From Halobacteriovorax sp. (GTDB lineage: Bacteria > Bdellovibrionota > Bacteriovoracia > Bacteriovoracales > Bacteriovoracaceae): a stretch of DNA of 64,000 nucleotides. Below the pieces are notes generated by a model that made no database searches, was not told the DNA's origin, and was given only the letters and a program-made list of their open reading frames with translations. Shown here piece by piece: positions 45,513 through 53,589 of the stretch (the stretch's first letter is position 1; the number at the start of each line of letters is the position of its first letter). A program made the position numbers and the translations under genes. The stretch spans positions 248,001-312,000 of the forward strand of contig PBIO01000031.1 of the NCBI GenBank assembly GCA_002720865.1. Reading direction: 5' to 3'.

Positions 45513-46545
45513 GTAAATATGAGATTAAAACGATTTGTGGAATCGTCAAAGCAGGTAAAATTAAGGTACAAAGCCATGATTTTGTTGTGTCTTTTAATGA
45601 CATGATTTCAGTATAATCGGTAGAGACGCCGGTCATTAGAAATGCAAAGGCATTTCCAGGTGCCTTGGCCCTCGTAACCAAGTCAGCGGCGAGGGGTGTT
45701 GAGCCCTCTGAACAAACCTCTAAAACCGTAGCGACAAATAAAGTGATACCCATTCCTCCCATTGTCGGTCCAACATATTCCTGAAGAATTTCAGGGGAGG
45801 CTACTAGGCGAACAGCTGAGGTTAGAACAGCGCCAAAAAAGATCCATCTTAGAACCATTTGCCCGTCCCTAAATCCATTTACTGCCAGTTCTTTATAAAA
45901 TAATACAGTGAAGAACTTACCTTTAAATGAGGCTTTGAGGTTTGGCCAAACCTGATAATCACTAGGAAGTTCAGTTTGGTTTATATTATTAGGAATGAGC
46001 TTTTTTAAGAGTAGTACTCTAACAATGAGGCCCGTGATAATGGCAATAATTCCAGAAAGAACTATAAAGCTTATGGTTAGTTTTGCTCCTACAAGCGTAA
46101 ATAAAATAAAAGTTAATGAAATTGAGTTCCAGGGACTAGCAATCAAAAAGGCCATAACCTGAGCGAGGCTAGCGCCACGCTCGTAAAGTTTCATTCCAAC
46201 CATAAGAATACCATGGCTACAGAGGTCTAGTAGTAGCCCAGCCGCTGTTGCCTTAAAGATTCCTTTAATAGACGTTGGGGAACCGACAGCACTAATGACA
46301 ACCTCTCTTGGAATAAAACTCAAAAGCCCCACAAACACGAGACCTAGGAGTATTCCAGGGGCCATTGTGTTCATTAGTTCTACAATCGAATGACTAAAAT
46401 GAAGTTGTATGCCCGGAAGAAAAAAATGTTGAAAATAGGATAGGCCTATAATTAAACTTGATCCAATAAGTAGCCAATCACGCTTTTTAGTACTCGTTCC
46501 ATGGCAGCTAGTTTCAACTTTTACTTCTTGTGGGCAACAACTCAT
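45502..46545 (-). CDS. Heavy-metal permease, SO_0444/ArsP-2-like
   Basis: The 347-residue protein starts with a Cys/His-rich tail (MSCCPQEVKVETSCHG) suited to bind soft metals. About eight to nine membrane helices follow, with GILLGLVFVGLLSFIPREVV, DLCSHGILMVGM and ASPWNSISLTFIL. This fits the DUF318-derived permease group whose SO_0444 members export Cu or Zn. It is the last gene of a three-gene operon with a small exported protein and a haem-motif lipoprotein. The operon promoter region holds a CsoR-type box. It converges on, and overlaps by 11 bases, the methyltransferase gene. Confidence 0.8.
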   Translation of the reverse strand: MSCCPQEVKVETSCHGTSTKKRDWLLIGSSLIIGLSYFQHFFLPGIQLHFSHSIVELMNTMAPGILLGLVFVGLLSFIPREVVISAVGSPTSIKGIFKATAAGLLLDLCSHGILMVGMKLYERGASLAQVMAFLIASPWNSISLTFILFTLVGAKLTISFIVLSGIIAIITGLIVRVLLLKKLIPNNINQTELPSDYQVWPNLKASFKGKFFTVLFYKELAVNGFRDGQMVLRWIFFGAVLTSAVRLVASPEILQEYVGPTMGGMGITLFVATVLEVCSEGSTPLAADLVTRAKAPGNAFAFLMTGVSTDYTEIMSLKDTTKSWLCTLILPALTIPQIVLISYLLNQ

Positions 46546-46558
46546 TTCTTATCCAATC

Positions 46559-46828
46559 TTAGTTGTGGTGACATTCAAAAGGCTCATTTGCACTATGTCT
46601 ATGGCAACCAAACTTCATTTTTGATCCAGAGTTTAGATAAACAGTTACCGATACTCCGTGATCATTTGGCGAAGCTTTTACTCCTTTAAAGTCAGCAATA
46701 GTGTCTTCATCATGACTTTCTTCAAAGAGCCTGATCGTTTCAGTAACAGCTTCTGCTGTATCCGAAGCTCCGGAAGCAAATAAGTTAAAAGAAACTAGTA
46801 ATGTTAGGGTAAGCAAAATCGATTTCAT
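46559..46828 (-). CDS. Small exported protein, possible metal binder
   Basis: The 89-residue product has a Sec signal (LLTLTLLVSFNLFASG) and a mature domain of about 70 residues. It ends in FGCHRHSANEPFECHHN, with two Cys and four His in the last 17 residues, a plausible soft-metal site. No family was recognised. It sits between the haem-motif lipoprotein (15 bases) and the metal permease (13 bases), supporting a role in delivering or capturing copper in the periplasm. Confidence 0.6.
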   Translation of the reverse strand: MKSILLTLTLLVSFNLFASGASDTAEAVTETIRLFEESHDEDTIADFKGVKASPNDHGVSVTVYLNSGSKMKFGCHRHSANEPFECHHN

Positions 46829-46843
46829 ATTCTCTCCTTTTAG

Positions 46844-47359
46844 TTAGAATTCATCATTATCAAAATCGTCTTCTATATCATCGTCAAAATCATCATCATC
46901 ATCATCATCATCTTCTTCGCAGTTTTTTGGTAGTTCCGTAATTTCCTCGTTAGGGGCGCAGGCCCTAATCCACTTCGCGATAAAGTCTATTTCTTTTTGA
47001 TGAAGTCTTTCTTTAATCGGCATATTGCCATTATCCACCTCTTCCCAAAGCCTACTTTTTTTAGGATGGCCTTTTATCAATAAAGGAATAAACTTCTTTT
47101 CCATAGTCGTTTCGTAGGTATCAAAATTGATAGGATCAAACTCTGGCTCCGCTCTTCCTAATAATTCTGAATGGCAGGAAAGGCACTTAGGTTTGAGTAT
47201 AAATTCATGTAAGGACTTAAAACTAAGTGGTGCCTTCCCTTGAATTAAGGCATTGCCTTCAAAAGGAAGCGTTGAATCTTTAAATTCAAGGGGACCTTTT
47301 TGCGGCTTGCACGCTATTAATAATAGGAGTGCTATGGGGAAAAGCAGTACCGTTCTCAT
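46844..47359 (-). CDS. Lipoprotein with a cytochrome c motif and poly-acidic tail
   Basis: A lipobox (LLLLIACK) gives a lipid-anchored protein. KCLSCHSEL near residue 60 is a haem c attachment motif, and NMPIKE downstream may give the Met ligand, as in small membrane-anchored cytochromes. The last 25 residues are almost all Asp and Glu, a likely metal-binding tail. It is the first gene of the permease operon. The copper box at 47397-47412 lies about 40 bases upstream of its start. Confidence 0.65.
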   Translation of the reverse strand: MRTVLLFPIALLLLIACKPQKGPLEFKDSTLPFEGNALIQGKAPLSFKSLHEFILKPKCLSCHSELLGRAEPEFDPINFDTYETTMEKKFIPLLIKGHPKKSRLWEEVDNGNMPIKERLHQKEIDFIAKWIRACAPNEEITELPKNCEEDDDDDDDDFDDDIEDDFDNDEF

Positions 47360-47396
47360 TGTTTATAGGTACCCTTAAATTTTTGAAAGATCAAGT

Positions 47397-47412
47397 ACCC
47401 CCATGGGGTATG
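47397..47412. promoter_or_regulatory. CsoR-type operator, permease operon
   Basis: TACCCCATGGGGTATG is a near-perfect dyad just upstream of the minus-strand lipoprotein-permease operon. It matches the inverted-repeat form bound by copper-sensing CsoR repressors. Confidence 0.65.
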
Positions 47413-47483
47413 TAAAAAAGTAATTAAAATTGTAAATATTTCCAGACATAACGAAGTTCTAGCCGTTTTCTTGGGTTCTTTGT

Positions 47484-47500
47484 ATATACCCCCTATACGT
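47484..47500. promoter_or_regulatory. CsoR-type operator, oxidase-csoR operon
   Basis: TATACCCCCTATACGTA keeps a strong left half but a degenerate right half. It lies 15-31 bases before the start of the multicopper oxidase gene, overlapping the expected promoter. Confidence 0.5.
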
Positions 47501-47514
47501 ATTTTGGAGAATAT

Positions 47515-49698
47515 ATGAAAAACCTTTGTTTATTGGCCTTGAGCTTCCTTCTTTCTTTTACTTTATTTGCTGAGGAGAGGCGATATGAGCTTAATGTAGA
47601 GCATGTGACCAAAAATATTACTGGAGTTGATGTGACTCATGCTTTGGCCATTAACGGTCAAATGCCAGCTCCGACGCTTAGGTTCAAAATAGGCGATACG
47701 GCGGTCATCGTTGTAAATAATAAAACGACCGAGCCTACAACTCTACATTGGCATGGACTTCTTCTTCCTTGGGATCAAGACGGACCTTCCTTTTCAAATA
47801 CAAAGTTAATTCTTCCAGGGACGTCCCATACCTTTAAATTCCCCATTATTCACTCTGGTACTTTTTGGTATCACTCGCATACTGAACTTCAGGAGCAAAG
47901 AGGACTTTATGGGGCCATCGTTATAGAAGATGAAAAGGAGATTGCTAAAGTTGATCACGATTTAGTTTTTGTTATGAGTGATTGGGTAAATGAGCACCCA
48001 ATGCAGGTTCTTAAAAACTTGAAAAAAGATGGTCATTACTATTCTTTTAAAAAGAAGTTTCTTCCATCGATTCTCGGCGCTATTCGCGCTGGAGCAATAT
48101 GGGATTATATCAAAGGCGAGTGGACTCGAATGGGGCCTATGGACCTTAGTGACGTCGCCTATGATGCCTATTTAGTAAATGGTAAGCAAAAAGAAATGCT
48201 TAAAAATATAAAGCATGGTGAAAAAATACGTCTTCGAATTATTAATGCTTCTGCTTCGACTTATTTTTATTTTAATATTGGGAACCTAAGAAATTTCAAA
48301 GTCATTACAAAAGACGGAATAGAAGTTATGCCAGTAAAGGTAAATGAGCTTCAGGTTGCTGTCGCCGAAACCTACGATATTGTCTTTGAAATGCCTCATT
48401 CCATGAAAACATTTGAGTTTAAGGCCACAGCACAAGATATTACTGGTTCAGCTAGCTGGATGGTTGGTAATGGACCCATGGAGCATGTTCCAATGAAAAT
48501 GAAACCATCTCCTTATGGAATGGATCATGGCGATCATGGTGGTGGGCACGGTGACCATGGTGGTGGAAATGATGACGATGATGACGGCCATGGAGATTGG
48601 AATGATGACGAATTTAAAAGTCGTCAAGCAGTAGAATCGGAAATGGAAGATGATCTAATGTTTGCAGAGCTAGAGAACGGCCACGATCATGGCGATATGC
48701 CAATGCCGTCTATGAGTAAAACAAAAAGATTAAACTACGATATGCTTATGGCCAAAAAAATTACGGCCTTTGATCCAGAACTACCAAGAAGAGAAATCAC
48801 TTTAGAGCTTTCCGGAGATATGGAAAGGTATACCTGGTATATCAATGGCAAACCATTTTCAGAAGAAAAACATATTATGATCAAGTACGGAGAAGTGGTT
48901 CGTATTAAATTTGTTAATACAACAATGATGCATCATCCGATGCACTTACATGGTCACTTTTTTCGAGTGATAAATAAGATGGGAAAAAAGTCACCCCTCA
49001 TGCATACGGTTGATGTCTCTCCCATGAATACTGTTGAGATAGAGTTTTATGCCAATGAGCCTGGGATTTGGTTTTTACACTGTCATAATCTTTATCATAT
49101 GAAGATGGGGATGGCTCGATTGGTTAAATATGAAGGTTTCAAGAGGCCGGATGATCTTGTTGAGCAAGAAAGAGTTTGGGGACCAGAGCTTACTCATGAC
49201 AATGATGCTTTCAGTAGAGGAGAGGTTTATTTAGGCACAAATAATGTTGAAGTTGAACTTGGAATTAATGCTGGCCGATACGAAGTAGAAATGTCCATTG
49301 AGATGGAAGACTACGATATTGATAATTTAGAAGCGGACCTTCTTTTTAAAAGGTACTTTAGTCGTTTTCTATCTGCAGTAGTTGGAGCTGAGTATGACGA
49401 AAATAGTATTTATGGATTATTAGGTATTCAGTATATGCTTCCCCTAAATGTTGAAATGCTTGGGTATGTAAGGACTGATGGAAAAGTAATTGTAAAACTT
49501 AAAAAAGAAATTCCGATCACGTCAAGGTTAGCTCTAGAGTTGGAACCAACAATTGAGTACTTGAACAATGAAGTAGACTTTGAAATGGAAGCTGGTCTAA
49601 ACTACGTTATTAATGAAAGATGGGAAGCTGGTGTGACTTATGGCTATGACCAGCATGATGGACACAGGATTGGCTTTGGGATTCGATTCAAATTCTAG
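47515..49698 (+). CDS. Multicopper oxidase fused to a CopB-like outer-membrane barrel
   Basis: A Sec signal (LLALSFLLSFTLFAEE) is followed by three cupredoxin domains. Copper ligands: TLHWHGLLL, FWYHSHTEL, HHPMHLHGHF (near residue 472) and WFLHCHNLYHMKMGM (near 522). A His/Asp/Gly loop at about 338-372 (repeated DHGGGHGD) probably binds extra copper. The oxidase ends near residue 540. The last 170 residues alternate as beta strands (GEVYLGTNNVEVELGIN, EPTIEYLNNEV, HRIGFGIRFKF) and end in Phe, like the CopB outer-membrane barrel. CopA and CopB are separate proteins elsewhere, so this is a fusion. The csoR gene follows 9 bases later. Confidence 0.85.
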   Translation: MKNLCLLALSFLLSFTLFAEERRYELNVEHVTKNITGVDVTHALAINGQMPAPTLRFKIGDTAVIVVNNKTTEPTTLHWHGLLLPWDQDGPSFSNTKLILPGTSHTFKFPIIHSGTFWYHSHTELQEQRGLYGAIVIEDEKEIAKVDHDLVFVMSDWVNEHPMQVLKNLKKDGHYYSFKKKFLPSILGAIRAGAIWDYIKGEWTRMGPMDLSDVAYDAYLVNGKQKEMLKNIKHGEKIRLRIINASASTYFYFNIGNLRNFKVITKDGIEVMPVKVNELQVAVAETYDIVFEMPHSMKTFEFKATAQDITGSASWMVGNGPMEHVPMKMKPSPYGMDHGDHGGGHGDHGGGNDDDDDGHGDWNDDEFKSRQAVESEMEDDLMFAELENGHDHGDMPMPSMSKTKRLNYDMLMAKKITAFDPELPRREITLELSGDMERYTWYINGKPFSEEKHIMIKYGEVVRIKFVNTTMMHHPMHLHGHFFRVINKMGKKSPLMHTVDVSPMNTVEIEFYANEPGIWFLHCHNLYHMKMGMARLVKYEGFKRPDDLVEQERVWGPELTHDNDAFSRGEVYLGTNNVEVELGINAGRYEVEMSIEMEDYDIDNLEADLLFKRYFSRFLSAVVGAEYDENSIYGLLGIQYMLPLNVEMLGYVRTDGKVIVKLKKEIPITSRLALELEPTIEYLNNEVDFEMEAGLNYVINERWEAGVTYGYDQHDGHRIGFGIRFKF

Positions 49699-49707
49699 GA
49701 TAGTAAA

Positions 49708-49992
49708 ATGAGTAAGAAAGGCGCAGATCATAAAAAACAATTGAGCCGTGTAAACCGTATTGAAGGTCAGGTACGGGGAATTGGTAAAATGATCGAAGAG
49801 GAGAAGTACTGTATCGATATTCTTACCCAGATCAAGGCCGTTCGCTCTGCCATGAAATCTCTTGAGTTAGAAATGCTTGAGTCTCACCTGAATTGCTGCT
49901 TAAAAGGTGCTGTTCAATCTGAGTCTAAAGAACAGATGAATGAGAAGATAGAGGAGATTCTAACGCTGATTAAAAGGGTTAGTAAGTCCTAG
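49708..49992 (+). CDS. csoR: CsoR-family copper-sensing repressor
   Basis: The 94-residue protein matches the DUF156/CsoR fold: LSRVNRIEGQVRGIGKMIEE, then Cys35, His60 and Cys64. This Cys-His-Cys set is the Cu(I) site of true CsoR proteins, as opposed to RcnR or FrmR relatives. Apo-CsoR binds GC-rich dyads and releases them on binding Cu(I). It shares an operon with the multicopper oxidase and likely represses its own operon and the other box-bearing units nearby. Confidence 0.88.
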   Translation: MSKKGADHKKQLSRVNRIEGQVRGIGKMIEEEKYCIDILTQIKAVRSAMKSLELEMLESHLNCCLKGAVQSESKEQMNEKIEEILTLIKRVSKS

Positions 49993-49993
49993 C

Positions 49994-50018
49994 GGCAAGT
50001 TTTGCCAGAAATTTTTTC
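49994..50018 (+). terminator. Terminator candidate after csoR
   Basis: GGCAA and TTGCC pair around a 3-base loop just after the csoR stop, followed within 4 bases by a run of six T. Confidence 0.6.
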
Positions 50019-50032
50019 GTAGAGTTTTTAAA

Positions 50033-50049
50033 TCCCCCTCAGGGGTATT
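50033..50049. promoter_or_regulatory. CsoR-type operator, subtilisin-like protease
   Basis: TCCCCCTCAGGGGTATT shares the box layout. It lies about 40 bases before the start of the protease gene, beyond the csoR terminator. Confidence 0.6.
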
Positions 50050-50089
50050 CCCTCCGATAGGTTGGTAACGACTTATTCAGGAGGAATTT

Positions 50090-51388
50090 ATGAGAGAAAG
50101 GAATTCTCTAACCTTGGCCTTGCTAGGGTTAATATTATCTACAGGTGTGGTCGCATCAGAGCACAAGCTTATTGTTAAATGGAATGGAACGAAAGATCAC
50201 AAGGGCTGTCGCGTTGGTGAAGTTGTATTTGAAGCATTACAACTCTATGAAGCTAAGTGCGATGATGATGGATTTAAAAGGCTAAAGCGCTCAAGGGCCG
50301 ATAACTATATTTTGAACGCTCCAATATCAAGAAGGAATCGACCAAGTGATCCAAGATTTAATGAACTTTGGAATCTTAATCCCCAAGGAAATACTGCTCA
50401 TATTGATGCTATATCTGCATGGAAAAGGAGTGTAGGGACTCGCTTTGGCGTAGGTGCTCCAGTAGTGGCAGTTATTGATGGTGGAGTTGATGTTTCTCAT
50501 GTGGATTTAGAAGCGAATATATGGAGAAATGAAAATGAGATACCGGGAAATGGGATTGATGATGATAAAAATGGATATGTAGATGACTACTTTGGATGGA
50601 ATGCCTATAGAGGCAACGGGGAAGTTGATGCAGATTTTCATGGAACCCATGTTGCCGGTATTATCGGAGCTGAAGGGGACAATGGAATTGGTGTTGTGGG
50701 AGTCAATTGGAAAACTAAGATTATGTCTATTAGTGGTTCTTCTGGTGATACCGCAACTGTACTTAAGGCCTATAATTACGTACTAAAACAGAAGAAAACT
50801 TACCTTAATTCAAACGGAAAAAGAGGAGCGAATGTAGTCTCAACAAACTCTAGCTTCGGAGTCGATCTGGCGGATTGTAAAACGAAGGATTACCGTTTAT
50901 GGAATGATGTTTACAATGAACTTGGAAAAGCTGGAATTTTGAATGCAGCTGCTACGATTAATGACGAGATCAATGTCGATAATGATGGAGATGTTCCAAC
51001 AGGATGCACTAGTGACTTTTTAATTACGGTAACGAATACGAATGTTCAAAACTCAAAATATAAATATGCAGGCTTTGGATCGAAAAGTATTGACCTTGGT
51101 GCACCAGGGACAGATATTCTATCTACAGTCCCTGATAGTGGATATGACTTTTTGACTGGGACGTCGATGGCAACTCCCCACGTGGCCGGAGCAGTAGCCT
51201 TTCTTTACAGCTTAGGTAATAAGGAGTTTCAAAGATTAAGCTCTTCAGACCCTGCTCAAGGTGCACTGACAGTGAAGAGGATGATCCTCGAGTCAACCGA
51301 AGCTTTACCTAGCCTAAAGGGAAGAACAGTTTCAGGGGGAAAACTAAATTTAGAAAAAGCTTCCCAAGTGATGTCGAATCATAAGTAA
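50090..51388 (+). CDS. Secreted subtilisin-like serine protease (S8)
   Basis: AGGAGG precedes the ATG. A signal peptide (LTLALLGLILSTGVVAS) and a short propeptide lead to an S8 domain with the triad in VVAVIDGGVD (Asp near 129), FHGTHVAGIIG (His near 186) and LTGTSMATPHVAG (Ser near 360). It is a secreted endopeptidase of about 432 residues. It stands alone between csoR and a haem-binding-domain gene, each with its own copper box. This suggests copper-induced expression, unusual for such a protease; it may degrade damaged periplasmic proteins. Confidence 0.9.
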   Translation: MRERNSLTLALLGLILSTGVVASEHKLIVKWNGTKDHKGCRVGEVVFEALQLYEAKCDDDGFKRLKRSRADNYILNAPISRRNRPSDPRFNELWNLNPQGNTAHIDAISAWKRSVGTRFGVGAPVVAVIDGGVDVSHVDLEANIWRNENEIPGNGIDDDKNGYVDDYFGWNAYRGNGEVDADFHGTHVAGIIGAEGDNGIGVVGVNWKTKIMSISGSSGDTATVLKAYNYVLKQKKTYLNSNGKRGANVVSTNSSFGVDLADCKTKDYRLWNDVYNELGKAGILNAAATINDEINVDNDGDVPTGCTSDFLITVTNTNVQNSKYKYAGFGSKSIDLGAPGTDILSTVPDSGYDFLTGTSMATPHVAGAVAFLYSLGNKEFQRLSSSDPAQGALTVKRMILESTEALPSLKGRTVSGGKLNLEKASQVMSNHK

Positions 51389-51408
51389 TTTATGCTCGTC
51401 TGTTGACA

Positions 51409-51425
51409 TACCCCCATGGGGTATG
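51409..51425. promoter_or_regulatory. CsoR-type operator, haem-binding-domain gene
   Basis: TACCCCCATGGGGTATG is the clearest box in the window. It lies about 13 bases before the ATG at 51438. Confidence 0.65.
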
Positions 51426-51437
51426 TTATGGAGAGTT

Positions 51438-51947
51438 ATGAAAATTATTCTTTTTTTAGTATTTACTCACTTTTATTCAACAGCTTGGGGCCATGGTGGG
51501 ATTGATCACTCAAAAGGGGATTCTCATGCTCCTGTGAAGATGCCACCAATAGGGAATCGAAACTCACAAATTCATCAAAGAATAAATGAAAGCTATAAAT
51601 TGAATGTCAGACCTATCTTTGAAAGATCTTGTTTTGACTGTCATAGCAGTACTACCCAGTATCCTTGGTACTACAAAGTTCCAGGTGTTAAGCAGCTGAT
51701 CGATTCAGATATAAAAGAGGCTAGAAGCCACCTTGACTTTAGTCATGATTTTCCGTTTATAAGCCATGATTCTCCAGAAAATGACTTAAAGTCTATTCAG
51801 AAGTCAGTGGAGGAAGAAAATATGCCTCCATTTAAATACTTGATATTACACAGTAATTCTGATCTTTCAGACATTGAGGTTAAGACAATAAGTGATTGGA
51901 CCCAAACATCCTTAAATATGCTGAAAAATGAACCGAAAAGTAGATAA
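51438..51947 (+). CDS. Exported haem-binding-domain protein
   Basis: The ATG at 51438 follows GGAG and opens a signal peptide (IILFLVFTHFYSTAWG); an ATG at 51423 falls inside the operator. The mature protein starts with His-rich residues (GHGGIDHSKGDSHAP). A domain like the Haem_bd family follows: RPIFERSCFDCHSSTTQYPW with a CxxCH haem c motif, then EENMPPFKYLILH. It is probably a periplasmic c-type haem protein, here under a copper box. A role in electron transfer from copper oxidation is plausible but unproven. Confidence 0.75.
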   Translation: MKIILFLVFTHFYSTAWGHGGIDHSKGDSHAPVKMPPIGNRNSQIHQRINESYKLNVRPIFERSCFDCHSSTTQYPWYYKVPGVKQLIDSDIKEARSHLDFSHDFPFISHDSPENDLKSIQKSVEEENMPPFKYLILHSNSDLSDIEVKTISDWTQTSLNMLKNEPKSR

Positions 51948-51948
51948 A

Positions 51949-51980
51949 TTGACTCTTAGTTAACACTAATTAACTATAAA
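51949..51980 (+). promoter_or_regulatory. Long-spacer promoter with internal dyad (MerR-type layout)
   Basis: TTGACT (51949-51954) and TATAAA (51975-51980) are separated by 20 bases. Inside lies AGTTAACACTAATTAACT, with perfect 6-base arms and a 6-base centre. MerR-family activators such as CueR bind dyads within over-long spacers. It drives the cus-like operon. Confidence 0.5.
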
Positions 51981-51998
51981 AGGTGATAGATTACTTAT

Positions 51999-52337
51999 AT
52001 GAGATTGATTGCCGTTTTAATCACATTTATTCTTACGGTCCAACTGGTTTACGCCAATGCGACGGTTTGTGAGAACTTTGGAACCTGTGGACAAAAGATC
52101 GAGTCAGAGCAGTCTACAATGAAAGATTGCCCCCACCATTCAAATCAAAAGTCAGAAGATAAGAAAGGTAAAAACCAGCCAGAGATTCAATGTAAATGCT
52201 GTGCGGTTTTAACTCTAGAGACTTCTTTTGAATCAAGACCCAACTTTGAATCAGTTTTAAGCTTTATCGAGTTTCAATACCAGGAATCGGCCTTTGCCGC
52301 TCCTTCTTCAGTTTTTCTTAGACCTCCCATTGTTTAG
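51999..52337 (+). CDS. Small exported Cys-rich protein leading the cus-like operon
   Basis: A signal peptide (LIAVLITFILTVQLVYANA) precedes a 90-residue mature protein with Cys clusters (VCENFGTCGQ, DCPHHSN, QCKCCAVL) that could bind copper. The second half is hydrophobic and ends FLRPPIV. No family was recognised, though similar small proteins precede copper efflux operons. It is followed after 46 bases by the CusC-like gene. Confidence 0.6.
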   Translation: MRLIAVLITFILTVQLVYANATVCENFGTCGQKIESEQSTMKDCPHHSNQKSEDKKGKNQPEIQCKCCAVLTLETSFESRPNFESVLSFIEFQYQESAFAAPSSVFLRPPIV

Positions 52338-52383
52338 CTTCTAAAATTAAATTGAGTTCAAATTAATTTTTTAGGAGTTAGTT

Positions 52384-53589
52384 GTGAAAACACTCGTTAT
52401 GGTGAGCACCTTTATATTGGTGAGCTCACAGGCCTTCGGATATAGTTTTTCTGAAGCTGTTAAAAGAATAGAAACCCACGAGGCGGTTGAATCTCTCAAC
52501 CAAATGGCCGGGGCGTTGACAGAGAAAGGTTCCGTGAATGGATCTTGGGGAGATCCCATGATTAAATTGGCGGCCAAGAACTTCCCAAAGGATTCATTGA
52601 AAGATGATGAAACCCCTATGACGGGAATTGAAGTGGGGCTTTCTCAAAAGGTAGCCTTGACCACGAAATATGGGAACACCCAGGACGCTTTTGAGTCCCT
52701 CGGTCAGGCGAAACGTCATGAGGCCGGTGATAAAAAGAAGAGTTTAGTTGTTTCCTTTTGGAAAATTGTTATTGAACAAAAAAGACTTGGAGAGGAAATC
52801 CAAATTTTCAGTGAAAACTTGGCTTGGGTTACTAAAATCTTGAAAGTTTCCAAAAAGCTCTACTCTAATGGAAAAATTTCCCAACAGGCCCTCCTCGATA
52901 TTCAAATTAGAAAGTCAGAGATTGAGGCTGGACTATCTAATAAAGAATTTGAACTGAAAGAAAGCCAGTCCCGACTGGGATACCTCCTGGATTTAGAAGG
53001 TGAGCTTGACTTACAGACAGTACCCTGGAGACTTGTTGAAGGACCTAATACTGAAAAAATAGATCTAAAAGAGCTTTCACTTGAGTCCAAACTTAAGGCC
53101 AGTAAGCATATGGTGACAGCGGCTAAGCAATCCTTTGTTCCTGATATGACTTTTTCCGTGGGGTACACCAAAAGAAGTAATATTGATAACCGAGGAGACT
53201 TTGTTTCTGCTGCCGTCGTCTTTCCGCTTCCGATTTCCGGGAAAAAATATGCGGGTCATTCTAAGGCCGTTCATGAACGTGCCGCTGCTGAGTCCTTACT
53301 TCGCAATTACAGAAGAATGAAAAACTCCAGAGAAAGGGCCTTAGAACACTCCATCTCTAGAATTGAAAATGAACTCAAAATTCTTAATCAAAAGACAATT
53401 AAGTTCGCTGAAAATTCAAGGAAAGTTACGTCGAAATCCTATGGATACGGCCGCTCTAGCTATGTGGAGCTTTTACAGTCAGAGTTAAAGCTTCAAAGCT
53501 TGCTTCTTAAAAGAAGTCGTTTGGATGCAAACTTAATTATAAAAAAACTTGAAAAGAGATACTTGGTAGGGGAGAGGCTCTATGAATAA
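52384..53589 (+). CDS. CusC-like outer-membrane efflux protein (TolC family)
   Basis: The GTG at 52384 follows AGGAG. The 401-residue protein has a signal peptide (LVMVSTFILVSSQAFGYS) and the long coiled-coil helices of outer-membrane efflux channels, with repeated Lys/Glu-rich heptads and an internal duplication typical of TolC/CusC (KLYSNGKISQQALLDIQIRK and a matching KSYGYGRSSYVELLQSELKL). It forms the outer-membrane tunnel of the efflux pump. The next gene starts within its last codons. Confidence 0.82.
   Translation: MKTLVMVSTFILVSSQAFGYSFSEAVKRIETHEAVESLNQMAGALTEKGSVNGSWGDPMIKLAAKNFPKDSLKDDETPMTGIEVGLSQKVALTTKYGNTQDAFESLGQAKRHEAGDKKKSLVVSFWKIVIEQKRLGEEIQIFSENLAWVTKILKVSKKLYSNGKISQQALLDIQIRKSEIEAGLSNKEFELKESQSRLGYLLDLEGELDLQTVPWRLVEGPNTEKIDLKELSLESKLKASKHMVTAAKQSFVPDMTFSVGYTKRSNIDNRGDFVSAAVVFPLPISGKKYAGHSKAVHERAAAESLLRNYRRMKNSRERALEHSISRIENELKILNQKTIKFAENSRKVTSKSYGYGRSSYVELLQSELKLQSLLLKRSRLDANLIIKKLEKRYLVGERLYE

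Noticed and set aside
46501-46689. Plus-strand open frame of 62 codons
   Set aside because: It is antisense to the permease start and the mini-protein gene, which have signals, spacing and family evidence; no RBS.
51423-51437. Upstream ATG for the haem-binding-domain gene
   Set aside because: It lies in the operator dyad, has no RBS and would spoil the signal peptide; the ATG at 51438 has GGAG and a good signal.
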